Position numbers and translations under genes: made by a program. Below the pieces are notes generated by a model. That model was not told the DNA's origin. It saw only the letters and a list, made by a program, of their open reading frames with translations, and did not search any database. A stretch of DNA of 5,071 nucleotides, taken from contig JALVBA010000358.1 of NCBI GenBank assembly GCA_027010905.1, forward strand, positions 1-5,071, written 5' to 3'. Source of the stretch: Marinilabiliaceae bacterium. Its GTDB lineage: Bacteria > Bacteroidota > Bacteroidia > Bacteroidales > Marinilabiliaceae. This document shows, in pieces, positions 1 to 5,071 of this stretch (position 1 is the first letter of the stretch; every line of letters starts with the position of its first letter).

Positions 1-107
1 GTAGGAAACAAAACAGTGAAGAGATACAGTATCCATCTTTAGGGTTGAATCAAGGGCTAAATATTATTTTGAGGTGCTACGAGAAATATATCTTGATATT
101 AATTTTA

Positions 108-159
108 TTGGTAATAGAAAATATTTTACGCTGATTTTTTACAATCTCTATATTACCAA
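108..159. repeat. Inverted repeat, 9-bp arms
   Basis: TTGGTAATA at 108-116 is the exact reverse complement of TATTACCAA at 151-159, with 34 AT-rich bases between the arms. The loop is long and no T-run follows directly. It could be a weak terminator of an upstream gene, a binding site, or coincidence in AT-rich DNA. Confidence 0.3.
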
Positions 160-235
160 CAAATCTTTTTTGGCGGCGCATAAAAGTGATGTCTGAATAT
201 GTTATTAACAAATCTTCAAATTCAATTCAAATGTT

Positions 236-243
236 TATATTTG
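236..243 (+). promoter_or_regulatory. Candidate -7 promoter box (TAnnTTTG)
   Basis: TATATTTG is an exact match to the Bacteroidetes -7 consensus TAnnTTTG. It ends 25 bases before the ATG at 269, which would give a leader of roughly 15-20 bases. I see no TTG-type -33 element at the expected distance of about 19-21 bases upstream, so only half the promoter is supported. Confidence 0.4.
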
Positions 244-268
244 CCTCATTAGATATTGTTTTTAGTGT

Positions 269-2392
269 ATGATAAAGAATAAGAGATTAACCATTATACT
301 ATTACTGTTTGTTTCAGTTTTTTACTCTACTGCTCAAATCAACACTGACAGGATGCTTGCCATTGGGCGCAATGCTCTCTATTTTGAAGATTATATTCTT
401 GCAATACAGTATTTCAATAAAATAATCAGAGTTAAACCCTACCTCTCAAAACCCTACTACTTCAGGAGTATTGCCAAATACAGCCTTGACGACTACAAAG
501 GGGCGGAAGAGGATATTAAAAAGGCACTGGATATCAATCCGTTTTTAGTTAACGCCTATAACCTGTATGGCATAATTAAGCAGAAGGAGAGAGATGCTGA
601 AGGTGCAATAAAGGTATATTCGGAAGGATTGAAAATAGAGGGTGAAAACATAAACCTGCTTATTAACAGGGGTAACAGTAAGATGTCGCTCAAAAGATAT
701 AAGGAGGCAATTGAGGATTACAACAAAGTGTTAAAAAGCGATCCTAATATTGTAAGTGCCCTTTTGAACAGAGGTATGGCATTTGTAAACGAAAGTGATA
801 CTGCGGCAGCAATTGCCGATTTTAGTCATGTTATAAAAATTAACCCTTATATGCCCGATGGCTTTGCCAGCAGGGGGATAATCTACTATCAAAGAAATGA
901 GTTTGAAAAAGCTTTGGCTGACTACAACAAGGTAATTGACCTTAAACCGGATGAACCGGGGTTTTATATGAATCGTGGGGTTATCAGATATCAGCTGGAT
1001 GACCTTCAAGGAACTTTAGATGATTTTGATAAGGTTATAGAAATAAATCCTAAAAACACTATGGCCTATGCCAACCGTGGAATATTAAGGGCTCAGGTGG
1101 GGGATTATAACAGAGCCGTTGAGGATTTCTCACGTGTTTTGGCACTTGACCCTACCGATCTGTTGACCCTGTATAACCGTGGTCTGCTCTATAATCAGAT
1201 TGGGGAGTATAATCTGGCAGTTAAGGATTTTAATATTGTGGCCGATAACTATCCCGATTTTGGTTCGGTATATTATGCCCGGGGTATGGCTAAGCAAAAG
1301 CTGAACGACCTTAAGGGGTATACCGAGGATTACAATACTGCCATGAAGCTTGAGTCGGATAAGAGAAATCAGAGTAGTAAGGATGCACTGGCAGCTAAGA
1401 AACAGGACAGTAAAAACCATGGTGAGGATAACACACAACCAAAGGCAACCCGTAAAAAATCGGACAAGGATATCCACAATTATGATAAGATTGCCGTTTT
1501 GGATGATTTTGGTTCTGAAGATGCCGAAGAGGAGATTCCTGAAACAATTCGGGGTAAGGTTCAAAACCGTAATATTATCATCGACCTGGAGCCTGTTTTT
1601 GGTCTGTCGTTTTATACGGCTGATTCATTAACTGTGCATACAAGGTATTTTGAGCCGAGTGTGGAGGAGTTTAACCATAAAGAACTCTGCTCAACGTCAT
1701 TGAAGATAACAAATAGGGAGGCAGAGGCTGAAGGATATAAAGCATTGGCCTATTTCAATAAGATAAAGGAGTTTACTGATAAGATTGAAAAAGAGAGCTG
1801 CGGTTATGAGTGCTATTTTGTGAGAGGAGTGCTGTACGGCCTTGTGATGAACTATAATAATGCCATAATGGATTATGACGCTGTGCTTAAGAAAAAGCCG
1901 GATGATATTTTAACCCTCTTCAACAGAGCCTATGTACGTTATAAAATGGTTGAGGTTATTCGTACTATAGAGCGCGAGAATACATCTCCACAGCAGATAA
2001 ACCTCAAGGGCTCGTCAACTATTGTGGCTAAGGGAGATTTAACTTCATCTATAATACAGGATGAAAAAGTTGAGCAGATACTGGATTATCGATATATTAT
2101 AGATGACCTAGATATAGTTATCAGTCTGGATGAGACATTTGAATTTGCCTGGTACAACAGGGGAATTATTAAGGCTATTCTGAAGGATTATGAGTCCGCT
2201 ATTAGTGACTTTTCAAGGGCAATAGAAATAAATCCCGACTTTGCCGAAGCCTATTTCAACAGAGGACTCACAAAGCTATACCTGAAACAGGAAGATGAGG
2301 GAATTAAAGATTTGAGTAAATCGGGCGAATTGGGTATGGTTAAAGCATACAGTGTTATTAAAAGGTACAGGGCACGTAATAAGAGTGATTGA
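269..2392 (+). CDS. Exported multi-TPR repeat protein
   Basis: The product has 707 residues. Residues 1-22 form a signal peptide: a KNKR basic start, a hydrophobic core (TIILLLFVSVF) and a likely cleavage after STA, before Gln23. No lipobox Cys is present, so it is probably periplasmic or envelope-associated. About ten 34-residue TPR units run from residue 29 to 362, many with the NRG...Y..A..D(Y/F)..(V/A)I..(N/D)P signature. Residues 363-425 are a Lys/Asp/Glu-rich linker. Residues 428-480 are a non-TPR insert (from RGKVQNR to SLKITNREA). A second TPR block covers about 487-690, including strong units near 513-544 and 627-658, separated by an irregular stretch at about 560-605. TPRs are protein-binding scaffolds, and no catalytic motif is visible. 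I recognise the overall architecture from Bacteroidales proteins annotated only as TPR proteins. The ATG at 269 is chosen because it gives an intact signal peptide; no strong ribosome binding site is visible. The partner and role are unknown. Confidence 0.93.
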   Translation: MIKNKRLTIILLLFVSVFYSTAQINTDRMLAIGRNALYFEDYILAIQYFNKIIRVKPYLSKPYYFRSIAKYSLDDYKGAEEDIKKALDINPFLVNAYNLYGIIKQKERDAEGAIKVYSEGLKIEGENINLLINRGNSKMSLKRYKEAIEDYNKVLKSDPNIVSALLNRGMAFVNESDTAAAIADFSHVIKINPYMPDGFASRGIIYYQRNEFEKALADYNKVIDLKPDEPGFYMNRGVIRYQLDDLQGTLDDFDKVIEINPKNTMAYANRGILRAQVGDYNRAVEDFSRVLALDPTDLLTLYNRGLLYNQIGEYNLAVKDFNIVADNYPDFGSVYYARGMAKQKLNDLKGYTEDYNTAMKLESDKRNQSSKDALAAKKQDSKNHGEDNTQPKATRKKSDKDIHNYDKIAVLDDFGSEDAEEEIPETIRGKVQNRNIIIDLEPVFGLSFYTADSLTVHTRYFEPSVEEFNHKELCSTSLKITNREAEAEGYKALAYFNKIKEFTDKIEKESCGYECYFVRGVLYGLVMNYNNAIMDYDAVLKKKPDDILTLFNRAYVRYKMVEVIRTIERENTSPQQINLKGSSTIVAKGDLTSSIIQDEKVEQILDYRYIIDDLDIVISLDETFEFAWYNRGIIKAILKDYESAISDFSRAIEINPDFAEAYFNRGLTKLYLKQEDEGIKDLSKSGELGMVKAYSVIKRYRARNKSD

Positions 2393-2422
2393 TTTGTTAC
2401 AGGGCTAAAGGGTTAAATGGAT

Positions 2423-2470
2423 ATATAATCAACTAACCATATAATCAACTAACCATGTAATCATGTAACC
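2423..2470. repeat. Three tandem 16-bp repeats
   Basis: The unit ATATAATCAACTAACC occurs at 2423-2438 and is repeated exactly at 2439-2454. A diverged third copy, ATGTAATCATGTAACC at 2455-2470, matches at 13 of 16 positions. There are no spacers. Short intergenic tandem repeats built on AACCA/TAACC words are familiar in Bacteroidetes genomes. Their function here is unknown; copy number may vary by replication slippage. Confidence 0.85.
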
Positions 2471-2532
2471 ATAAAAAGAATATATGTCGTTTGTTGGTGA
2501 AAAGCAATATTAGTATTAAAGATTTTGAATAT

Positions 2533-2554
2533 AAACAGACAACTCTGTTTTTTT
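2533..2554 (+). terminator. Candidate intrinsic terminator of the TPR gene
   Basis: AAACAGA (2533-2539) pairs with TCTGTTT (2544-2550) around the four-base loop CAAC, giving a 7-bp stem. The T-run spans 2548-2554, so its last four bases trail the stem. The stem has only two G:C pairs and lies about 140 bases after the TPR stop codon, so it would be a weak terminator. It is nevertheless the best candidate between the two genes and suggests separate transcription. Confidence 0.45.
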
Positions 2555-2598
2555 GCGGCCTCTTTCTGATTGTGCTTGGAGTGTGATTGAAGATTTAG

Positions 2599-2615
2599 GG
2601 AGCTTGGGAAGCTCC
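2599..2615. other. Strong short hairpin in the intergenic region
   Basis: GGAGCTT (2599-2605) and AAGCTCC (2609-2615) form a perfect 7-bp stem with a GGG loop. No T-run follows (GAAGATATG), so it is not a standard intrinsic terminator. A competing pairing exists between TTGGG (2604-2608) and CCCAA (2634-2638). It could be a leader-RNA element of the helicase gene, a protein-binding palindrome or a relic. I cannot decide. Confidence 0.4.
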
Positions 2616-2695
2616 GAAGATATGAGGAGATCACCCAAACGAAATTAATATTTAATCATACGGACAAAAAAGTAAGGATTATTTAGATATAACCA

Positions 2696-2718
2696 CTATG
2701 TTTGACATAGAGCCATAA
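2696..2718 (+). promoter_or_regulatory. Stem-loop, TAnnTTTG box and six-codon mini-ORF before the helicase
   Basis: Three overlapping items lie here. CTATGT (2696-2701) and ACATAG (2705-2710) form a 6-bp stem with a TTG loop. TATGTTTG (2697-2704) matches the Bacteroidetes -7 box TAnnTTTG, but no clear -33 element is seen. ATG at 2698 opens a six-codon frame (MFDIEP) ending at TAA 2716-2718, in the helicase reading frame and six bases before its ATG. If the box is the promoter, the leader would be only about 15 bases and the mini-ORF would not be transcribed whole. If transcription starts further upstream, the stem-loop and mini-ORF could affect translation. Confidence 0.3.
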
Positions 2719-2724
2719 AAAAAA

Positions 2725-4731
2725 ATGAAGCAGAAAGAAATTGACATAGATACTAACAATGCTGAATTTCAGGATGCTTATAAACTGATACAGTACACAA
2801 ATACCTCGGTTTTTCTTACCGGTAGGGCAGGGACAGGTAAATCTACATTTCTAAAATATATTGTTGAGCACACACACAAAAAGACTGTTGTTGTTGCACC
2901 AACGGGAATAGCGGCCATAAATGCGGGAGGAGTTACAATCCACTCGTTCTTTAAAGTACCTTTCAGACCCATACTGCCTGATGACCCAGATTTATCGACT
3001 ACCAATGGGCGAATATTCAACTTTCTCAAATATCGCAAAGCGCATGTGAAAATTATTACTGAGCTTGAGTTGCTAATCATCGATGAGGTTTCGATGGTAC
3101 GTGGCGACCTTCTGGACTTTATCGACAGGGTATTGCGTGTATATACAAAAAATATGAATTCTCCCTTTGGGGGTAAGCAGGTACTTTTGGTGGGTGATGT
3201 TTTTCAGTTGGAGCCGGTGGTAAAGAGAGACGACCGTGAGATACTGCGACGCTTTTACACCTCTCCGTTTTTCTTTTCGGCACGGGTGTTCACACAGATA
3301 CCTTTGGTGCAGATAGGTCTGCAAAAAGTCTATCGCCAAAGTCAGGATAGTTTTGTGGAGCTGCTTGATAAAATAAGGTTGAAAAAGGCTTTTCAGTCTG
3401 ATATTGATTTGATAAACCGACGTTATAATCCCACGTTCGACCCTCCGGTAAATGAGTTTTTTATTACTCTGGCAACCCGCCGTAATACCGTTGATTACAT
3501 TAACGAGACAAAACTAAATGAGCTGAAAGGTGAGGAGGTGGCTTTTGACGGAACTATCGAAGGCGAGTTTCCCGATTCGGCACTACCAACGCAAAAGCAC
3601 CTTGTGTTAAAGTTGAATGCTCAGGTAATGTTTGTTAAGAATGATCAGGAAAAACGCTGGTATAACGGTAGTCTGGGCAGGATAGAGGATATTGATGAGG
3701 ATGGCGTAAATGTTCGGCTTGAGGACGATAAAGTGGTTTACGTGGAGCGTGAAGTGTGGCGTAATATACGCTATAAATACGATGAGAAAAACAATAAGAT
3801 AATTGAAGAGGAGCTGGGCTCATTTACTCAGCATCCTTTAAAGCTGGCGTGGGCAATAACAGTTCATAAAAGTCAGGGACTAACTTTTGATAAGGTGCTG
3901 ATAGATTTCTCGGGAGGTGCTTTTGCCGGAGGGCAGCTCTATGTTGCATTGAGCCGTTGCCGAACATTAGAGGGTGTAGTTCTAAAAACACGCTTGTCGT
4001 TGAGGGATATTATTGTACCCAATGAGGTGATAAACTTCTCGAAGAGTGCAAATGATAAGGAGTTGATTAATCGTCAACTTGAAAGTGCCGAGGCAGATGC
4101 TCTCTACCATAAATCACTGGAAGAGTTTAGAAAAGGTAATATTGGCAATGCAATTGCAAACCTGGGTGACGCTACTGCAAAGCGTAATGAGCTGACAGAA
4201 AAAAAGGTTCAGCGTTTCATTGCCATTCAGCTATCTGAGCTAACAAAGCAGAAGAGAGTAATTGAGGAGCTGAAGAGAGAGATGAAAACCCACCGTAAAA
4301 GTGTTGCTAAATTTGCCCGCGAATACTACCTTATGGCTAACGATTGCATTGTTCAGTTTAAAGACACATTATCGGCAATTGCAAATCTGAATAAAGCTAT
4401 TGAACTAAATTCAGGGTTCTTTGATGCTATTGTGCGCAGGGGTGATTTGAGAGTAGAATCGGGTGAGTATAAAAAAGCTGAAAAGGATTATCTTAAAGCT
4501 ATCACTATTAATAAGAGGTCGTTTAAGGCGTACTACCATTGCGGCCGTACGCAGCTGTTGCTTAAGAAACCCGAAAAGGCCTTTGAAAACCTTATTGTTG
4601 CAAGCCGAATCAAAAAAAAGAATCCCGAAGTTTACTACTACATGTCGGTAGCTTGTGAAAAGATGGGAGATAAGGATGAAGCTGTAAAGTATATTAATAT
4701 GGCCATTAATCTGGGGTGGAAAGAGGAGTGA
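2725..4731 (+). CDS. PIF1-family DNA helicase with C-terminal TPR tail
   Basis: This 668-residue protein is an ATP-dependent 5'-3' DNA helicase of superfamily 1B, PIF1/RecD-like. Visible motifs are Walker A GRAGTGKST (33-41); motif Ia APTGIAAINAGG with HSFF (58-76); Walker B LLIIDEVSM (116-124, Asp120/Glu121); the PIF1-signature end PFGGKQ leading into motif III VLLVGDVFQLEPV (147-165); motif IV VYRQS (202-206, Arg204); a beta-rich SH3-like insert (about 292-370); motif V-like ITVHKSQGLTFDKV (378-391); and motif VI GGQLYVALSRCR (402-413, Arg411). All core residues look intact. After residue 450 comes a TPR-like helix pair (453-485), a charged coiled coil (about 488-530) and four TPR units (about 533-664). 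PIF1 enzymes unwind forked, R-loop and G-quadruplex DNA; the tail probably binds a partner protein. The ATG at 2725 follows a nine-A run and puts Walker A at the usual distance from the N-terminus. There is no signal peptide, so it is cytosolic. Confidence 0.93.
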   Translation: MKQKEIDIDTNNAEFQDAYKLIQYTNTSVFLTGRAGTGKSTFLKYIVEHTHKKTVVVAPTGIAAINAGGVTIHSFFKVPFRPILPDDPDLSTTNGRIFNFLKYRKAHVKIITELELLIIDEVSMVRGDLLDFIDRVLRVYTKNMNSPFGGKQVLLVGDVFQLEPVVKRDDREILRRFYTSPFFFSARVFTQIPLVQIGLQKVYRQSQDSFVELLDKIRLKKAFQSDIDLINRRYNPTFDPPVNEFFITLATRRNTVDYINETKLNELKGEEVAFDGTIEGEFPDSALPTQKHLVLKLNAQVMFVKNDQEKRWYNGSLGRIEDIDEDGVNVRLEDDKVVYVEREVWRNIRYKYDEKNNKIIEEELGSFTQHPLKLAWAITVHKSQGLTFDKVLIDFSGGAFAGGQLYVALSRCRTLEGVVLKTRLSLRDIIVPNEVINFSKSANDKELINRQLESAEADALYHKSLEEFRKGNIGNAIANLGDATAKRNELTEKKVQRFIAIQLSELTKQKRVIEELKREMKTHRKSVAKFAREYYLMANDCIVQFKDTLSAIANLNKAIELNSGFFDAIVRRGDLRVESGEYKKAEKDYLKAITINKRSFKAYYHCGRTQLLLKKPEKAFENLIVASRIKKKNPEVYYYMSVACEKMGDKDEAVKYINMAINLGWKEE

Positions 4732-4813
4732 AAAAAAGCAGAAAGTAGAAAATAGAATGTTATCGTTGAAACTCTTATAAATAACGTTATACCTATGCGA
4801 AAATTTTTTATTC

Positions 4814-4844
4814 TTGGTTGTTGAATGAAAAAGAATTATTTTTG
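4814..4844 (+). promoter_or_regulatory. Promoter of the hemerythrin gene
   Basis: TATTTTTG at 4837-4844 matches the Bacteroidetes -7 consensus TAnnTTTG exactly. TTG at 4814-4816 lies 20 bases before it, the expected -33 spacing. Transcription would begin near 4850, giving a leader of about 55 bases before the ATG at 4905. This is the most complete promoter in the window. Its presence supports the short downstream coding fragment having been a separately expressed gene. Confidence 0.55.
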
Positions 4845-4873
4845 TAAAATACACTAACGTAAGTGTTTTACAA
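4842..4873. promoter_or_regulatory. Imperfect palindrome overlapping the promoter, possible operator
   Basis: TTGTAAAA (4842-4849) pairs with TTTTACAA (4866-4873), and CACT (4852-4855) with AGTG (4862-4865). The left arm has a two-base TA bulge and the loop is AACGTA. The element overlaps the end of the -7 box and the predicted transcription start, a position typical of repressor operators. It could instead act as a 5' leader hairpin. No regulator can be named from the sequence. Confidence 0.45.
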
Positions 4874-4904
4874 TTTGTAGCTACAGATAAAAAAAAATGA
4901 AAAA

Positions 4905-4974
4905 ATGAAATTTATAGAATGGAATGACAACCTTAGTGTTAAGATTGAATCGATTGATGATGAGCATAAAATAT
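4905..4974 (+). pseudogene. Bacteriohemerythrin, 5' fragment cut by an insertion
   Basis: The first 23 codons read MKFIEWNDNLSVKIESIDDE followed by HKI. This is the characteristic N-terminus of bacterial hemerythrins (W-N-x-x-L-S-V-x-I-x-x-I-D-x-x-H-K), and His21 corresponds to the first di-iron ligand. Bacteriohemerythrins are about 130-140-residue four-helix proteins that bind O2 at a non-heme di-iron site. The usual continuation into helix 1 is lost after codon 23: the frame runs on through foreign-looking sequence and stops at 4998-5000, giving only 31 residues and none of the other iron ligands. The start follows an A-rich leader. A tiny ATG-AAA-AAA-TGA frame at 4897-4908 overlaps it. 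The break coincides with the apparent end of an insertion sequence at about 4975, so the gene is probably interrupted rather than decayed. The remainder should lie beyond the window. Confidence 0.75.
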
Positions 4975-5071
4975 GGTTCTACTACCATTTTTGTGGGTAA
5001 AGGTTTAAATTGCCATGAAAAAATAGAATTGCACTTCTAAAGTTCTCAAATAAACGATACCCTCTACCTAT
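4975..5071 (-). mobile_element. End of an ISL3-family insertion sequence (partial)
   Basis: Hemerythrin coding similarity stops just before GGTTCTACTACC at 4975. The GGTTCT terminus resembles the GG(C/T)TCT-type ends I recall for ISL3-family terminal inverted repeats. Read outward on the minus strand, the segment encodes a transposase-like C-terminus whose stop codon falls inside the presumed terminal repeat. ISL3 elements usually duplicate 8 bp on insertion. The eight bases before the junction are TAAAATAT (4967-4974), an AT-rich candidate target. The other end lies outside the window, so the inverted repeat and duplication cannot be confirmed here. The exact boundary could be off by a few bases. 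Confidence 0.6.
4982..5071 (-). CDS. Transposase C-terminus, ISL3-like (partial)
   Basis: The minus strand is open from the window edge to a TAG at 4984-4982, giving the last 29 residues of a protein whose body lies to the right. The peptide contains GRGYRLFENFRSAILFFHG followed by a LYPQKW end. I recognise the pattern RGYR-x(5)-FR-x-AI-x-F-x(2)-G-x-L-x-LYP from the C-termini of ISL3-family DDE transposases. The catalytic DDE residues would be upstream and are not visible. Supporting context: it starts exactly where the hemerythrin gene loses its homology, and it reads towards a plausible terminal repeat. The fragment is short, so the family call rests on memory of the motif. Confidence 0.6.
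   Translation of the reverse strand: MGRGYRLFENFRSAILFFHGNLNLYPQKW

Larger units (their letters stand above)
1..268. other. Non-coding left flank upstream of the TPR gene
   Basis: This AT-rich stretch contains no gene that I can support. One plus-strand frame is open from 3 to the TGA at 132-134 (43 codons from the window edge). Its end is rich in Ile and Leu, and it has no recognisable motif, so it could be the tail of a gene lying to the left or just chance. Another frame is open only from 1 to the TAG at 40-42. The stretch also contains a 9-bp inverted repeat (108-116 with 151-159), a 10-bp direct repeat AACAAATCTT (158-167 and 207-216), and a promoter-like box close to the TPR gene. Confidence 0.6.
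2393..2724. other. Structured intergenic region between TPR and helicase genes
   Basis: No gene is supported in these 332 bases. In order they hold three 16-bp tandem repeats (2423-2470), a possible intrinsic terminator (2533-2554), a relatively GC-rich segment (about 2555-2640) with a 7-bp hairpin, then AT-rich DNA leading to a short stem-loop and promoter-like box just before the helicase start. A minus-strand frame is open across much of 2460-2650 but has no start codon near its beginning and no protein-like composition, so I do not call it. Confidence 0.65.

Noticed and set aside
3..134. Plus-strand open frame of 43 codons from the left edge, possible tail of an upstream gene
   Set aside because: No motif, unusual Ile/Leu-rich end, and too short to judge; only mentioned as a possibility in the flank entry.
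731..1564. Two minus-strand open frames (731-1009 and 1130-1564) inside the TPR gene
   Set aside because: They lie antisense within a clearly coding TPR gene and have no recognisable domains.
1350..1631. Plus-strand frame overlapping the linker of the TPR gene
   Set aside because: Out-of-frame shadow with Arg/Met/Ile-biased composition and no domain, while the main frame stays open through it.
2423..2470. CRISPR-like array
   Set aside because: The 16-bp units abut without spacers, so this is a simple tandem repeat.
2460..2655. Minus-strand stop-free stretch in the intergenic region
   Set aside because: No start codon near its beginning, no motif, and it crosses the tandem repeat and hairpins.
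2778..3823. Antisense frames within the helicase core (2778-3080, 3073-3339, 3635-3823)
   Set aside because: The plus strand encodes intact helicase motifs throughout; the antisense products have no family features.
4781..4790. 10-bp palindrome ATAACGTTAT after the helicase gene
   Set aside because: Short, AT-rich and without a following T-run, so neither a terminator nor an operator can be argued.
4411..4854. Minus-strand 147-codon frame across the helicase end and following gap
   Set aside because: Phe/Ser/Ile-rich translation expected from antisense AT-rich DNA; most of it lies opposite well-formed TPR coding sequence.

Overview
The window looks like AT-rich DNA from a Bacteroidetes bacterium, probably of the order Bacteroidales. 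Three things point there: a secreted tetratricopeptide-repeat (TPR) protein of a type I recognise from Bacteroides, Porphyromonas and relatives; a PIF1-like helicase with a TPR tail, also typical of that phylum; and promoter-like TAnnTTTG boxes with A-rich leaders in place of strong Shine-Dalgarno sites. This assignment is inference from protein style, not from a database search.

Layout. Positions 1-268 hold no convincing gene and carry a TAnnTTTG box 25 bases before the first gene. Positions 269-2392 (+) encode a 707-residue exported TPR protein with about ten N-terminal repeats, a charged linker, a non-TPR insert and a second TPR block. Positions 2393-2724 are non-coding but structured: three 16-bp tandem repeats, a weak intrinsic terminator, and a relatively GC-rich stretch with a strong hairpin. 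Positions 2725-4731 (+) encode a 668-residue PIF1-family superfamily 1B helicase fused to a coiled coil and C-terminal TPRs. A well-formed promoter and an imperfect palindrome follow at 4814-4873. They lead into the first 23 codons of a bacteriohemerythrin gene starting at 4905. That gene is cut at about 4974 by what looks like the end of an ISL3-family insertion sequence, whose transposase C-terminus reads on the minus strand from the window edge.

How the parts relate. The two large genes share orientation and TPR content, but one product is exported and the other is a cytosolic helicase. A 332-base gap with a possible terminator separates them, so they are probably separate transcription units and I see no sequence evidence that they act together. 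The main non-obvious event is the apparent insertion inactivation of the hemerythrin gene. I found no CRISPR array, tRNA, rRNA or convincing new defence system.
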